Part shown: in pieces, positions 33,211-44,772 of the stretch | Layout of the letters: every line of letters starts with the position of its first letter | Position numbering within the stretch: the first letter of the stretch is position 1 | From: Rhipidocladum racemiflorum | Taxonomy: Eukaryota > Streptophyta > Magnoliopsida > Poales > Poaceae | Direction of reading: 5' to 3' | Length of the DNA stretch: 64,000 bases | Assembly: GCA_036346355.1 (NCBI GenBank) | Contig: CM070584.1 | Span: 28,242,039 to 28,306,038 of the forward strand | Made by a program: the position numbers and the translations under genes | Notes under the pieces: generated by a model | What the model was told of the DNA's origin: nothing | The model's database searches: none | Seen by the model: only the letters and a program-made list of their open reading frames with translations

Positions 33211-34672
33211 ATGGCAGAACCAACACGTGGTGACCCTAATTTCGACGAGGAAGAACAGTTCCTGTTAGACTCCATCTGCGGCTCTGATGTTGATCACATC
33301 GCCGATGTGGCTATTGGCGATGCAGCCGCTCTGGCCGGAAACACTGGTTCCGGTGAGAACGTAGATACCGTTGACACCAAGGTATTGTGAGAATAATCCC
33401 CATGGGCATGTTAATTAATCGCAATTCATTATTACAATACACTCTGACATGTTATATATATATATATATATGTTTGTGTATTTAAAGCCTGGTACATCGA
33501 GCAACCAATCCAAGAATCGAGGACCTAACAAGAAGCCGTCCACAAAGCATGTGTTTACCGACGTTGCCAATGATGGGAAGCCGATTGCCCCTCTGTCAGC
33601 AGTTGGGCCGTTCATCAACGCTTGCGGTTACCACGTAAGGGATCACGTCCCAATTAGCATCAAGAAATGGGCCGAAGTTCCTCAAGCTACCAAGGACCTC
33701 CTCTGGCAAGATATTATGGAAAATTTCACATTTCCTGAAGGGTCCAGAGACAAGGCCAAGAATTACACTTTGAAGAAGATGGCACTCTCATTTCAGTCAT
33801 GGAAGTCGGGTTTAAGCAAAAAGTACGTGCAGAAGGGAGAAAGACCTGACTTCAACCAATTTCCAAATCTTGTCGATCACTGGGAAGCATTCGAGGAGTA
33901 CAAGCTGTCAGCTGAAGGACAGTCTGCAAGTCAGAAGAATAAGACCAATGCACAGATGAAGAAATACCACCACCATCTCGGCACCGGTGGTTACCTGAAG
34001 GCTGTACCGAAATGGGAAAAGAAAGAAGAAGAATTAATAGCCAAGGACATCACACCGGCTACTATTTTGTGGGAAGACTGCCTGTGTAATTGGTTCATGG
34101 GTCACGGGGGGGCCTTGCAGATGATGGCAGTTTGCTGATGCTACCAGCTGTGCAAGATGTTGGCCAGAGAATTGTACAAGCCGTCGAGCAGTCCGCGTCA
34201 GGCTCTTTTGTGGTTGACCGGGAGAATGATGAGCTAAAACTTGCCCTCCAAAACCCTGAGCACCCGGAACAGACACGAGGTTGGGGAAAGACGCCATGGA
34301 GGTACGGTTTTGCCAAGGATGCGCATTTGTACAGGAGCCGCGAGAGAAGCAGAACAAAAGAAGCAAATAAAATGAGCCAATTGGAATGGGAGCTTAGAGC
34401 AACGCAGGCTAGCATCGGTGACCTAGTTGCGCAACAAGTTGCACAAGAAGTGCAGAGAGCCATGAGTAACCTTCAGGGAGCAGGTCCGAGCAATCAACCG
34501 GACGCCGCGATCAGCCCCTCAGCGCAACGGAGCAGCTGCGCGTCCACCGGGGCCCCTCAAGCCGACGAAGACTTGCAAGCCCATTACCCCATGGATGACA
34601 TAAAGGTTCGCCACCAGTTTGAGCTACACGTTGATGCACGCAACCTCTCCATCAAGGTGGCCTACGGCATGG
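33211..34672 (+). pseudogene. TNP1-like (Transposase_24-type) 5' part of the TNP1-Ulp1 gene, cut by copia
   Basis: Exon 1 is 33211-33381 (MAEPTRGDPNFDEEEQ, 57 codons), donor CAAG|GTATTG. Exon 2 starts at 33488 after an intron with a TA run. It encodes the conserved plant-transposase block: GPFINACGYHVRDHVPISIK, KDLLWQDIMENFTFPEGS (about 33694), FNQFPNLVDHWEAFEEYKLS, and NKTNAQMKKYHHHLGTGGY. At a run of seven or eight G near 34106 the frame shifts; the next frame continues GLADDGSLLMLP and a coiled coil (MSQLEWELRATQASIGDLVA) up to SIKVAYGM at 34672, where the copia begins. It resumes at 46184. In En/Spm elements the partner protein binds the subterminal repeats; that role is inferred here. 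Confidence 0.85.
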
Positions 34673-36085
34673 TGAAAGTGCATTTAGGCCCCTCAATTTA
34701 TTTTGGTGATTAATGATGACACAATTAAAGAGATCTAATGTTTTATCCAAGAATACTGCAGATATCGAGATCATATCGAGCTTGGAATGACATTGGACGC
34801 CCCTACGACTACTTAAAATCAAAAGGACGGCATCAAGACCAAAGTTGTAATCTTTTATTTATTTGTGTCTTAAGGATAGCCGTACTATTAAGAGGGTATG
34901 ACGAGAAATCGACTTTAGGATGTGCATGTGCTCAACATCAAATCTTGCATCTCACTTTAGCACTCCTGCATTTGGTTTTGAAAAGTTTTAAATTGAAACT
35001 GAAATGGGTAACCCGGAGTCTCCGGATATCAAATCCGGAGTATCCGGATTCAATCCGGAGTGTCCGGACTTTTGGTCCGGAGTCTCCGGGTTGGACCCCT
35101 CGGTGTCTTTTATTGCAGCTTGTCCGGAGTATCCGGACATTTGGTCCGGAGTCTCCGGATAACCCGGAGTCTCCGGGTTGTTTGTCCGGACACTCCGGCC
35201 TATACAAAAACGAGAGTAACGGCTAGTTTTTGAAAAGACTATTTAAAGCTCCCACTCTCTCCCAACGGCTAGAATCTCTATTGAGCTCATTCATAGTAGC
35301 ATTCAAGCCATTCCTAACCATCTCTAAGCATTCAATAGAGCCCCTACTTCCTCCCACCACTTGATGTTGGTTGTTGATCCATTGTGGTGAGGAGAGGAAG
35401 AAGTAAAGTGCTAGGTGCATTCAATTCAAGTTGTTGAGCACTAGTTCATCCTCAAAGCGATTCTTCGTGGTGCTATTACTCTTGGAGGTTGAAGGTCTCC
35501 TAGACGGCTAGGAGTCACCGGGAGCTACCAACGCGTGTGGTGAGCCCCGGTCGTTTGTGAAGGCAAGTCTCGCCTCCGAAAGGAAAGAGACAAGAAGTGA
35601 AGCCGGCGAGTGCATTTGTGCAACACTGGGAGGAAAGCGGGTTGAAAGAGACCCCGGCTCAAGTGCGACCGAGCCACCTCAACGGAGACGTAGGGTTCCC
35701 TTCAAGAACCCGAACTTCGGTGAAAATTCGTGTCTCTCTTATTCACTTTTATTTCCTAGTCTTGCTTATTTGGATTTGAATTTGTAAAGTTAGATCTAGC
35801 TCTTTGCTTAGCTTTAATTCAAATCCTTACTAGCAATTGTTCTAGGTTTTTCTTGCTATCTATTTCTAGTGGTTTATTGCGCTTGTTAGAGTAGTCTTAT
35901 TTGCGCTCCCGAGCCAGCTAACCCGGAGAGTCCGGACATAAGACCGGACACTCTGGACAAGCCGGAGTATCCGGACCAAAACCCGGAGACTCCGGGTTGA
36001 CCAAATTCGGCTTTGATTTAATTCCGCTGCGATTTTTTAATCCGCCTATTCACCCCCCCTCTAGGCGACATCGTTGGTCCTTTCA
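34673..36085 (+). repeat. 5' LTR of the SIRE-like copia
   Basis: 1413 bp, with TG...CA ends. A TATA-like CTATTTAAAG lies at about 35240. It carries two clusters of CCGGAGTNTCCGG motifs (about 35020-35200 and 35930-36000). It differs from the 3' LTR at a few percent of positions by eye, so insertion was not very recent. Confidence 0.96.
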
Positions 36086-36087
36086 AT

Positions 36088-36100
36088 TGGTATCAGAGCC
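36088..36100 (+). other. Primer-binding site (initiator Met tRNA)
   Basis: TGGTATCAGAGCC, two bases after the 5' LTR, is the standard plant copia site complementary to the 3' end of initiator Met-tRNA. Confidence 0.93.
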
Positions 36101-36141
36101 AAATCTCCTTTAGTTTGGCTTAACCGCTTGGAGAATCAAAG

Positions 36142-38361
36142 ATGTCGGAAATAGAGAAGGCTACCGAAACCCATGGCCAAGAGAAACCCACGGGTTCCGG
36201 TATAGGGGCTGCAATTCCTTTAGATTATTCATCTTTTGGAGTCTCAAACTCTTCATCATATGTCTCCGTTTCGTTCGGACGAGCGCCTCATTTCGACGGC
36301 ACTCGCTACGCGGCATGGAAACATAAGATGAAGATGCATTTGAGATCACTTCACCCTTGCATTTGGAAGATTGTTGAAACAGGTTTCAAGCCCGCAAACC
36401 CCAACAATCTTACCTCCGAAGAAGACAAAGCTCAACACTTCAACGACTTGGCCGTCAATGCCTTGTTCAACGCTTTGAGTGACTCGGAGTTCAACCGAGT
36501 CGATGGCCTTGACAATGCCAAGGATATTTGGGAAAGGTTGATGGTGACTCATGAAGGTGTATCAAGTGTCCGTGAGTCCAAGATCGAGCTCATCATTGGA
36601 GAGCTAAGCCAATTCACTTTGGAAGAAGGTGAATCGTACACAAATATGTTTGATCGCTTGATGGTGCTAGTGAATCAAGCAAAGGGACTTGGAAGCACCG
36701 AGCTCACCGACAAGGCCGTGGTGAAGATCATACTTCGAGTGATCACCCCAACCAACCGCAACCTTGTGCAACTAATCCGAGACCGGCCAAACTTCGACTC
36801 TCTCACGCCTCATGATGTGATTGGCCGGTTGATGATGGATGAGATGATGATCAAGGAGGCCGAGGTTGTAGAAGAACTCAAATCCGGCAAGAAGAAAGGT
36901 GTAGCCTTGAAGGCCGTCAAGGTTGCACAAGAGGCCGAAGAAAGTTCAAGCGATGAAGAAGAGTCGAGCGGCCCCTTGACAAATGAAGATATGGCCTTGC
37001 TCGTAAGAAGATTCAACAAGTTCTTGAAGAAGAAGGGCTATAAGCCGGGAAGTCACTCCAAGGGCTTTGGCAATAAATCAAGAGGGCAACACTCTTCAAG
37101 AAAGTGCTATGAGTGTGGGGAACCCGGTCATTTCATTGCCGAGTGTCCTCACAAAGAAAAGAAGGAAGACAAGCCCTACAAGAAGGACAAGTTCAAGAAG
37201 AAGGACAAGGACAAGAGCAAGAAGTACAAGGGCAAGGGCCATGCATATATCGGCAAGGAGTGGAACTCCGATTCCGACTCCGAGTTCGAGTCCGAATCCG
37301 ACTCCGACAATGAAGGAGGACTTGCCACCGTCGCCATTGCTACACCACCGACAAAGTCAAAGGGTCTCTTTGACAACCTAAGCGATGGCGAAGGAGATGC
37401 TCCTATTTGCCTCATGGCAAAGGGGCACAAGGTATCATCTAAGAGCCCCATTCCCTCTATTGTTGATTATGGCTTAGATGATTGTGATAGTGATAACAAT
37501 GAAGTAGCGTTTAAGTCTATGAATGACTTTGATATTGAAAAACTAGACTTGCTACTTAAAGACATTGAAAAATTAGAGGAAGTGGTAGAACAAAAGGAGG
37601 CTACTCTTGAAGCTCAAGAGGATCTCCTTATATTTGAAAAGGAAAAGAATCTTGAGCTAGAGAAGAGCCTAGCTTTTGAAAGAAAGAAAAATGAGGACTT
37701 AGTCAAAAACTCGAATTTGACTAAGATTGAAATAGTTAGTCTTGAGATCACCAATGCTTCACTCGTAGAGCAACTTGCTCAAGCAATGGATGCTTGCAAG
37801 TCTCTTGAAGTGAAGCTTGTTGATCTCTCGAATAATGCTTCATCCTCAATTAACAACTCCAATGTTTCCATGCCTTCAAGTAGCAACGGATGCGCTAGAT
37901 GTTATAATATTGATGTTGCTACTTGTGCTACTAACCGTGAGACTTTGAAAGTCTTGGCTCATGAGAATGAGAAGCTTAAGGGGATGCTTGAAGATGGACT
38001 TCAAAAGTCCTACAAGGCTAGCAAAGGTTTAGAGGAGTATCTCGGTAAGCGCCAAGGTAATCCTAAGAAGCATGGGCTTGGATATGTTCCGCCTAAGGGC
38101 AAAAAGAGCAACATCGTGGTTGCTCCTTTAAGCAAGCCGATTCATTTTGTAAAAGGCGAAGGAACATCCAAGCACAAGGCCCACTCCGAGTTCTTTGCTT
38201 CATATGTTCTTAAGAAAACTAACCTTGGTCGTGTAGTTGCATGTCATATTGGGCGTAAGCCAAAGAATGCTCCTATTGTTCGCTCCATTTGGGTCCCAAA
38301 ATCTCTAGTTGCTAATGTGCGTGGACCTAACCAAGTTTGGGTACCAAAGAGCAAAAACTAA
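36142..38361 (+). CDS. Copia Gag, 739 codons, intact frame
   Basis: It begins MSEIEKATETHGQEKPTG. Residues about 50-250 form the copia-type gag core (HFDGTRYAAWKHKMKMHLRS, DIWERLMVTHEG, FDRLMVLVNQAKGLGS). A CCHC zinc knuckle, CYECGEPGHFIAEC, is at residues 322-335 (37105-37146), followed by a Lys-rich stretch and an Asp/Ser-rich stretch (SDSDSEFESESDSDNE). Residues about 460-600 look like a coiled coil. It ends VWVPKSKN. Gag coats the RNA and forms the particle in the cytoplasm. The frame is fully open; it differs from the pol frame, so a shift or splice is needed to reach pol. It is longer than typical copia Gag, as in the SIRE group. Confidence 0.9.
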   Translation: MSEIEKATETHGQEKPTGSGIGAAIPLDYSSFGVSNSSSYVSVSFGRAPHFDGTRYAAWKHKMKMHLRSLHPCIWKIVETGFKPANPNNLTSEEDKAQHFNDLAVNALFNALSDSEFNRVDGLDNAKDIWERLMVTHEGVSSVRESKIELIIGELSQFTLEEGESYTNMFDRLMVLVNQAKGLGSTELTDKAVVKIILRVITPTNRNLVQLIRDRPNFDSLTPHDVIGRLMMDEMMIKEAEVVEELKSGKKKGVALKAVKVAQEAEESSSDEEESSGPLTNEDMALLVRRFNKFLKKKGYKPGSHSKGFGNKSRGQHSSRKCYECGEPGHFIAECPHKEKKEDKPYKKDKFKKKDKDKSKKYKGKGHAYIGKEWNSDSDSEFESESDSDNEGGLATVAIATPPTKSKGLFDNLSDGEGDAPICLMAKGHKVSSKSPIPSIVDYGLDDCDSDNNEVAFKSMNDFDIEKLDLLLKDIEKLEEVVEQKEATLEAQEDLLIFEKEKNLELEKSLAFERKKNEDLVKNSNLTKIEIVSLEITNASLVEQLAQAMDACKSLEVKLVDLSNNASSSINNSNVSMPSSSNGCARCYNIDVATCATNRETLKVLAHENEKLKGMLEDGLQKSYKASKGLEEYLGKRQGNPKKHGLGYVPPKGKKSNIVVAPLSKPIHFVKGEGTSKHKAHSEFFASYVLKKTNLGRVVACHIGRKPKNAPIVRSIWVPKSLVANVRGPNQVWVPKSKN

Positions 38362-38369
38362 ATATGTTT

Positions 38370-41300
38370 TTGTAGGCCTATATGTCCGGTGGAACGAGTT
38401 GGATTTTAGATAGCGGTTGCACACATCATATGACCGGAGAAAAGGCAATGTTCGCCCACTTGGATGAAAATGGATCAAATAGTGAAAGCATTGTCTTTGG
38501 AGACAATGGAAAGGGAGAAGTAATTGGTTTGGGTAAAATCTCTATCTCAAATGATTTTCACTTAAGTAATGTTTTACTTGTTGATTCATTAAGCTACAAT
38601 TTGTTGTCCGTTGCACAATTGTGTGAAGCGGGTTACAATTGTTTGTTTAATGAAAAGGGTGTGGAAGTCGTTAAGAGGTTTGATGGTTCAATAGCTTTCA
38701 AAGGACGTTTGAAGGGTAAGCTCTATCTCGTAGACTTCAATACGGATAGACTTAATCTTGAAACGTGCTTAATAGCTAAATCTAGCATGGGTTGGCTATG
38801 GCATCGCCGACTAGCCCATGTCGGTATGAGGAACCTTCACAAACTCATTAAAGGCAACCACATTCTTGGACTAACAAATGTTGTCTTTGAGAAGGATAGA
38901 GTGTGTAGCGCTTGTCAAGCGGGCAAGCAAGTTGGTGCCTCCCATCCCGCCAAGAATGTGATGACGACCTCAAGACCATTGGAAATGCTCCACATGGACT
39001 TATTCGGTCCCGTAGCTTACATAAGCATCGGGGGAAGTAAGTATGGTTTGGTTATTGTTGATGATTTTTCTCGATTCACTTAGGTGTTTTTCTTGCATGA
39101 CAAAGGAGAAGTCCAAGTGACGTTAAAGAAGTTTATGAGAAGAGCTCAAAATGAATTTGAAGTGAAGATCAAGAGAATTCGAAGCGACAACGGCACCGAG
39201 TTCAAGAACATTGGTGTGGAGGAGTTTCTTGATGAGGAAGGAATCAAGCACGAATTCTCGGCTCCCTATTCTCCTCAACAAAATGGGGTGGCCGAGAGGA
39301 AAAATCGAACCCTCATCGAGATGGCGCGGACGATGCTTGACGAGTACAAGGTTTCCGATAGCTTTTGGGCGGAAGCCATCAATACCGCATGCCACAGCTC
39401 CAACCGCCTTTACCTTCACAAGATCTTGAAGAAAACGGTGTACGAGTTGCCCACCGGGAAGAAATCAAATGTCTCCTACTTTCGAGTCTTTGGGAGTAAA
39501 TGCTATATCCTTAACAAAAAGGCTAAGTCTTCTAAATTCGCTCCTAAAGTAGATGAATGTTTCTTACTCAGTTATGGATCCAATGCTTATGCGTACCGAG
39601 TTTTCAACAATACCACCGGTGTCGTTGAAATCTCGCGTGACGTAACTTTTGATGAGGCTAACGGTTCTCAAGTAGAACAAGTTGATCGTGTTGTGATTGA
39701 CAGGGAAGAACCCCCTTGTGAAGCTATCAAGAAAATGGCAATTGGGGAGGTAAGACCTCAAAATCTGGAATCTCACCCGAGCACCCCAACCCGGAGTCTC
39801 CGGCCTGAAACCCGGAGTGTCCGGACTGGTCCGGAGTCTCCGGGTCAAATACCGGAGTCTCCGGATGGGTCAGGCTCAGGTGATATTCCGTCCTCGTCCA
39901 TTCAAGCTCAAGATGGTTCCAACGCATCCCAAGATGAAGAACCCATTCAAGCTCTAGATTCAACTGTTCCTCACCCAAGAGTTCATCAAAGCATTCAAAG
40001 GGATCATCCAGTTGACAACATTCCCGGAGACATTCACAAGGGAGTATCTACTAGATCTCGAGTTGCAAACTTTTGTGAATTTTACTCGTTTGTATCTTCT
40101 CTTGAGCCTCTTAAAGTAGATGAAGCACTTGAAGATCCAGATTGGGTGATGGCCATGCAAGAGGAGCTCAACAATTTCAAGAGAAATCAAGTTTGGGAGC
40201 TTGTTCAAAGACCAAATCAAAACGTGATCGGCACAAAATGGGTCTTCCGGAACAAGCAAGATGAGAATGGAATCGTGACAAGAAACAAAGCTCGTTTGGT
40301 TGCTCAAGGGTACACTCAAATCGAAGGTTTGGATTTCGGTGAAACATATGCTCCAGTAGCTAGGCTTGAATCTATTAGAATATTACTTGCCTTTGCTACT
40401 CACCATGATTTCAAGCTTTATCAAATGGACGTGAAGAGCGCTTTCTTGAATGGACCACTCTCCGAGATGGTCTACGTCAAGCAACCACCCGGCTTTGAAG
40501 ATCCAAAACACCCGGACCACGTCTATTACTTACACAAAGCCCTTTATGGACTTAAGCAAGCACCAAGGGCTTGGTTCGAATGTTTAAGAGATTTCCTTCT
40601 CGAACAAGGTTTTATAGTCGGAAAGGCCGACCCTACTCTCTTTACTAAACATATTGATAATGAGTTATTTGTATGCCAAATATATGTCGATGACATCATA
40701 TTTGGATCTACTAATGAGCATTTGTGTAAAGAGTTTAGCAAGATTATGACAAAAAGGTTCGAGATGTCCATGATGGGAGAAATGAAGTTCTTCCTCGGAT
40801 TTCAAGTGAAACAACTCAAGGAAGGAACCTTCATCTGTCAAACCAAGTACATCAAGGACATGCTCAAGAAGTTCGGAATGGAAGACGCCAAGCCTATAAA
40901 GACACCTATGCAAGCCAACGGGCATCTAGACCTCGACAAGGAAGGTAAACCGGTCATCCAAAAGGTATATCGCTCGATGATCGGTTCTCTCCTTTATCTT
41001 TGTGCATCTAGGCCTGATATCATGCTTAGCGTTTGTATGTGTGCACGTTTTCAAGCCGCTCCAAAAGAGTGCCACATGGTGGCCGTTAAGAGAATCTTGA
41101 GATACTTAGTGCACACTCCTCATTTCGGACTTTGGTATCCAAAAGGATCTTCCTTTGAACTTGTTGGCTATTCCGATGCGGATTATGCCGGTTGTAAAGT
41201 GGATAGGAAGAGCACCTCGGGGACTTGCCAATTCTTGGGTAGGTCTCTAGTCTCGTGGTCTTCCAAGAAACAAAACTCCGTAGCCTTATCCACTGCCGAA

Positions 41301-41636
41301 GCCGAATATATAGCTGCCGGGAGTTGTTGTGCCCTACTACTTTGGATGAGACAAACCTTGAGTGATTATGGCCTAAACTACAAAAGTGTTCCACTACTGT
41401 GTGACAATGAGAGTGCCATAAAAATTGCCAACAATCCCGTCCAACACTCCCGTACAAAACACATAGATATTCGCCATCATTTCCTAAGAGATCACGCAAC
41501 CAAAGGCGAAATTGATATCCAACATGTGAGTACAAATAATCAATTAGCCGATATTTTCACCAAGCCCCTTGACGAGAAAAGGTTCTGTGAATTGAGAAGT
41601 GGTCTAAATATTCTAGATTCTCGTAACGTGGCTTGA
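38370..41636 (+). pseudogene. Copia pol (protease, integrase, RT, RNase H) with one internal amber
   Basis: The frame reads from the TAG at 38370-38372; its first ATG is 38382. Protease: WILDSGCTHHMTG (about 38400). Integrase: LWHRRLAHVGMRNLHKL with CSACQAGK (zinc motif), then the catalytic Asp in HMDLFGPV (about 38991), Asp in IRSDNGTEF (about 39184) and Glu in NGVAERKNR (about 39286). The amber at 39081-39083 interrupts [14 protein letters not shown], where relatives have Trp (TGG to TAG). The remaining 850 codons are open: RT with [11 protein letters not shown] and YVDD (about 40684), RNase H with [30 protein letters not shown] and DIFTKPLD, ending NILDSRNVA. The integrase-RT linker contains a CCGGAGT array (about 39780-39875). 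Only this stop prevents a full Pol frame. Confidence 0.93.
39780..39875 (+). repeat. CCGGAGTCTCCGG array inside the pol reading frame
   Basis: Four to five copies of CCGGAGTNTCCGG-like motifs lie in the linker between integrase and RT, read as [19 protein letters not shown]. The same motif fills parts of both LTRs and the spacer after pol. Confidence 0.9.
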
Positions 41637-42706
41637 TAAGTGCTCATATATTGGTTGGTGAATGAAAAATGAATTTCAAAATCTTATTCATCTTTTTCTC
41701 TGAATTTATTCTGTGTTTTTGGCTTTTGATCCTTCGATCTTGTCATTTGCTATGTGACCATAGTTTGCTTGATTAATTGTTCGCTGGTCATGTATCAAGT
41801 TGACATCTTAGGGTCTCTTTCTCCCTCTCATTCCGCCAAATTCCTTGTTTCATCGTGCGTTTTCCCTCTCTCCTAACCGAGCTGGGGAACCCGGAGTATC
41901 CGGTTTTTCATCCGGACTCTCCGGGTTAGCCCGGAGTCTCCGGACATTTTGTCCGGAGTGTCCGGGTTGAGCCGGAGTATCCGGACTGGAGTCCGGAGTC
42001 TCCGGGTTGGGGCGGTCGGTTAAACCCCAAAAATCCCGCGCGGTTTCTTTTCTTTTTCCTATTCCTCCGTGCGCCTCTCCTTCTCCCGTGCTCTCCCCTC
42101 TCTCCTAGGGCGTGGCTATCCTTCTCCAAGGTCCTTGGATCCTCTCTTTTCCTCGGATTTGGGATTTTGGTAAGATCTCATGCCCTAACCTCTTTCCCTT
42201 CGGGTTTGCTTCAATTCTTGTGGTTCTTAGGGCTCCTCCTCGTGATCTATCTCTTCTAGGGTGCGGCTTGTTTCGTCGTTCCCCGCAAGATTGGAGATCT
42301 TTGGCCCTAACTCACCCGTTCTTCTCGTTTCAAATCCTTTTGAGGTGAGTACTCTTGTTTGTGCCCTAATTTCGCGAAATTCCATTGCTAGATTATGCCA
42401 TATTCATTTCTTGAATATCTTAGTGGCAATCTAGATTCTTTTCTTGCTTTGTTTTGCGGATTAGAGTCCCGTTTTTGATCCGCCCGTGCGCATGTTCTGG
42501 CGGATCCGGAGTATCCGGACTGTTAGTCCGGAGTCTCCGGGTCAGTCCGGAGTATCCGGACATTTTGTCCGGAGTCTCCGGGTTGATCCGGAGTATCCGG
42601 TCTTATGTCCGGACTCTCCGGGTTGAGTGCTTCGGCCAGAATGTGTTTTTCTTTGCAATTCAAGTCGCCTCGCGATTAATCTTTTTCCCTCTCTCTGTCT
42701 GGTCAG
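41637..42706 (+). other. Spacer between pol and the third ORF of the copia
   Basis: It is non-coding, with two further clusters of CCGGAGTNTCCGG motifs (about 41889-42010 and 42503-42625) separated by pyrimidine-rich sequence. It may hold an intron or subgenomic leader; a GAGGTGAGTACT donor-like site occurs at about 42342. Confidence 0.7.
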
Positions 42707-44354
42707 ATGGATCCTACTCAGGGGTCTTCAGCTGCTGGTGGTGGTGATCTGCCGAGGGACCCTCCGTCTCCTGACAGTCCTTCCAGTTCACCGTCTGCTC
42801 GTCCGGCACCCAAGAGGCCGCGTCACGCCGTGGCAAAGAGAAGGGGTGGACTGAGCATTGGGACGTCATCTGCTCCGGCGACCTCTGTCCAACCCTCCTC
42901 CCGGCCTCAAGCTCGGTAGTCTCAAAGAAGAAGCGGCCTCACCAGGCTCAGTCCTCTGCTCAGCCTCAGCCTGATCCAGATGAGCATCCTGCAGATACTC
43001 ATGCTAGGCTGAGGGATCAGAAGAGAAGGGAGTTCCGTGCTTCAGGTCATTTCATTGGCCCCTTCGCCAAGGCCAAGCCTGTGTGGAGGTATCCAATGTC
43101 AGTCAACCCCATGAGAGTGATTGACTACAGGACAGGTTCTGGCAAGGGCAAGGCTATAGTTGAGCACAGAAAGAAAAATCCGCTCGACTTCCATCAAGAT
43201 GAGTATGTGGACCGCCGGTTCTGGAACCGGTTTCAGTCAGACTTCTATGAGACGGTCCTCTACCCTCTTGAGCACCCAGTGGTCAGGATGAAGACCATCG
43301 ACTGGGAGTACATGGCAGCTGCTGAGCATCCAGTCTTCGCTCAGGTTCTTGAGATTTGTGAGCTGCATGAGGTGAAAGACATCATGTCTTTCAAGTGCGA
43401 TTGGAACAACGAGATAATCATGCAGTTCTACGCCACCCTGTATTCTGACAAGACTGAGGATGCCATTTGGTGGATGACAGATAGGGTGTGGTACAAGGCC
43501 AACAAGAAGAGATTTGCTAGAGTCCTCACTTTCCGGTACAATGACAGTCCTAAGCTTCATGACAAGAAGGTGTTGACTCCCGAGCAGATTGAGTCCTTGT
43601 ATGACACATCGAAGAGCTTCACAGTGGGGACCATCAAGGGTCTAAAGGATGTGCCTGCCGTGCTCAACAGGATGCTGAGGGTCACTCTTTGGCCCAAGGA
43701 GGGAGATGCTTATGCCATCAGTTCCTATGGACGGAACCTGCTATATCACCTGGTTGAGCGTACTCATCCGTTTGACATTGCTGACTTCATTTGGGAGACG
43801 ATGAGGCAGAACGCGCAGAGCAACATGGCCACCGCAGCTTATGCTCCTTTTGTGATGGCTTTGATCACTTCGCTGGTCTCAAGTTCGTCGTGACGAGGAG
43901 CACCTTTCATACAAGGTTCGTCCTCCGATCGCTCCAATTGCTCTCGCCGCTCGACTCGCTGCTCCTAGGACTCGACGCTTGATCGCGCCTCGAGTTTTGC
44001 TTTCGCCTCGCTTCCTGCGTGCCTCCGCCACCCCTTCCGAAAGCGCCTGAGGTTTCGAGTAGCGTGCTTCAGAGGATGTTGAAGCATGTCTTCTGTCTGT
44101 GCCGCGACATCTCCACCAGGCAGAAGGTGATGAGCAGGCAGATAAAGAAGAATGGTCAGGACATTCGCAGCATCCGCCGCCACAATGGCGAGGCAGTCTC
44201 TCCCAGCGACTCCTCCGGGTCTTCCGAGGAGAGTAGCGATGCCACTTCCGCAGATCAGCTTTTCGGCATCACCTCTTCTGCTGCTCCTCCTCCTCCTGTA
44301 GATGATCCTGACAGCGAGTATTCAGCGTCCGACGACGAAGGCGACGACGAGTGA
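42707..44354 (+). pseudogene. Copia third ORF (plant transposon-protein-type domain), frameshifted
   Basis: It opens MDPTQGSSAAGGGDLPRDPP at 42707 with a Pro/Ser-rich basic N-terminus. In another frame the conserved middle runs from about 42920 to 43880 (KKKRPHQAQSSAQPQ, FRASGHFIGPF, VDRRFWNRFQSDFYETVL, FKCDWNNEIIMQFYATLY, DAIWWMTDR, YGRNLLYHLVERTHPFDIAD). After a second shift the C-terminal part reads RMLKHVFCLCRDISTRQKVM and an acidic tail (SEYSASDDEGDDE), stop at 44352-44354. This arrangement matches the extra 3' ORF of SIRE-group copia elements in grasses, whose middle resembles the Pfam 'putative plant transposon protein' family. Function is unknown. No transmembrane segment is evident, so I do not call it an envelope. 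At least two frameshifts break it. Confidence 0.65.
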
Positions 44355-44758
44355 TCTCCCGTGTCCTCCATTCCTTTTGGTGTCTTGATGCCAAAGGGGG
44401 AGTGATATCTTTAGAGTCGTTTCCTTAGTTGTCCCTTTTGTTTGCTGTCGCTCGTGGACTTGTTTTGTGTTGCTTTTTATTATTATTGTGTTATGCTGTC
44501 GTAAACTCTGTTATTTGTTCTCTCTCCATGTAATGACATTATTGCTTATCTTATGCATGGATTTCTTTCAGTTTATTTGTGATGAGATGCATGTGCATTT
44601 GAGGGGGAGCTCTCGTTTTTTTCTCGTTAAATATGTGCATTTGATTCCACTTAATTCTTCTAATGCACACATTTAGGGGGAGCTCCACCTTTATTTGATT
44701 TGCTAAAGTCTATTTCATATCATTTATTTGCTGTTAATTGTGTTGTCATCAATACACC
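44355..44758 (+). other. 3' untranslated region with repeated polypurine tracts
   Basis: AAAGGGGGA at 44393-44401, GAGGGGGAG at 44601-44609 and AGGGGGAG at 44675-44682 precede the final tract. There is no coding sequence. Confidence 0.7.
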
Positions 44759-44771
44759 AAAAAGGGGGAGA
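44759..44771 (+). other. Polypurine tract of the copia
   Basis: AAAAAGGGGGAGA directly before the TGAAAG start of the 3' LTR is the expected plus-strand primer. Confidence 0.9.
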
Positions 44772-44772
44772 T

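Noticed and set aside
42707..44354. Envelope gene of the copia element
   Set aside because: Position fits, but I see no signal peptide, no hydrophobic membrane span and no glycoprotein-like features.
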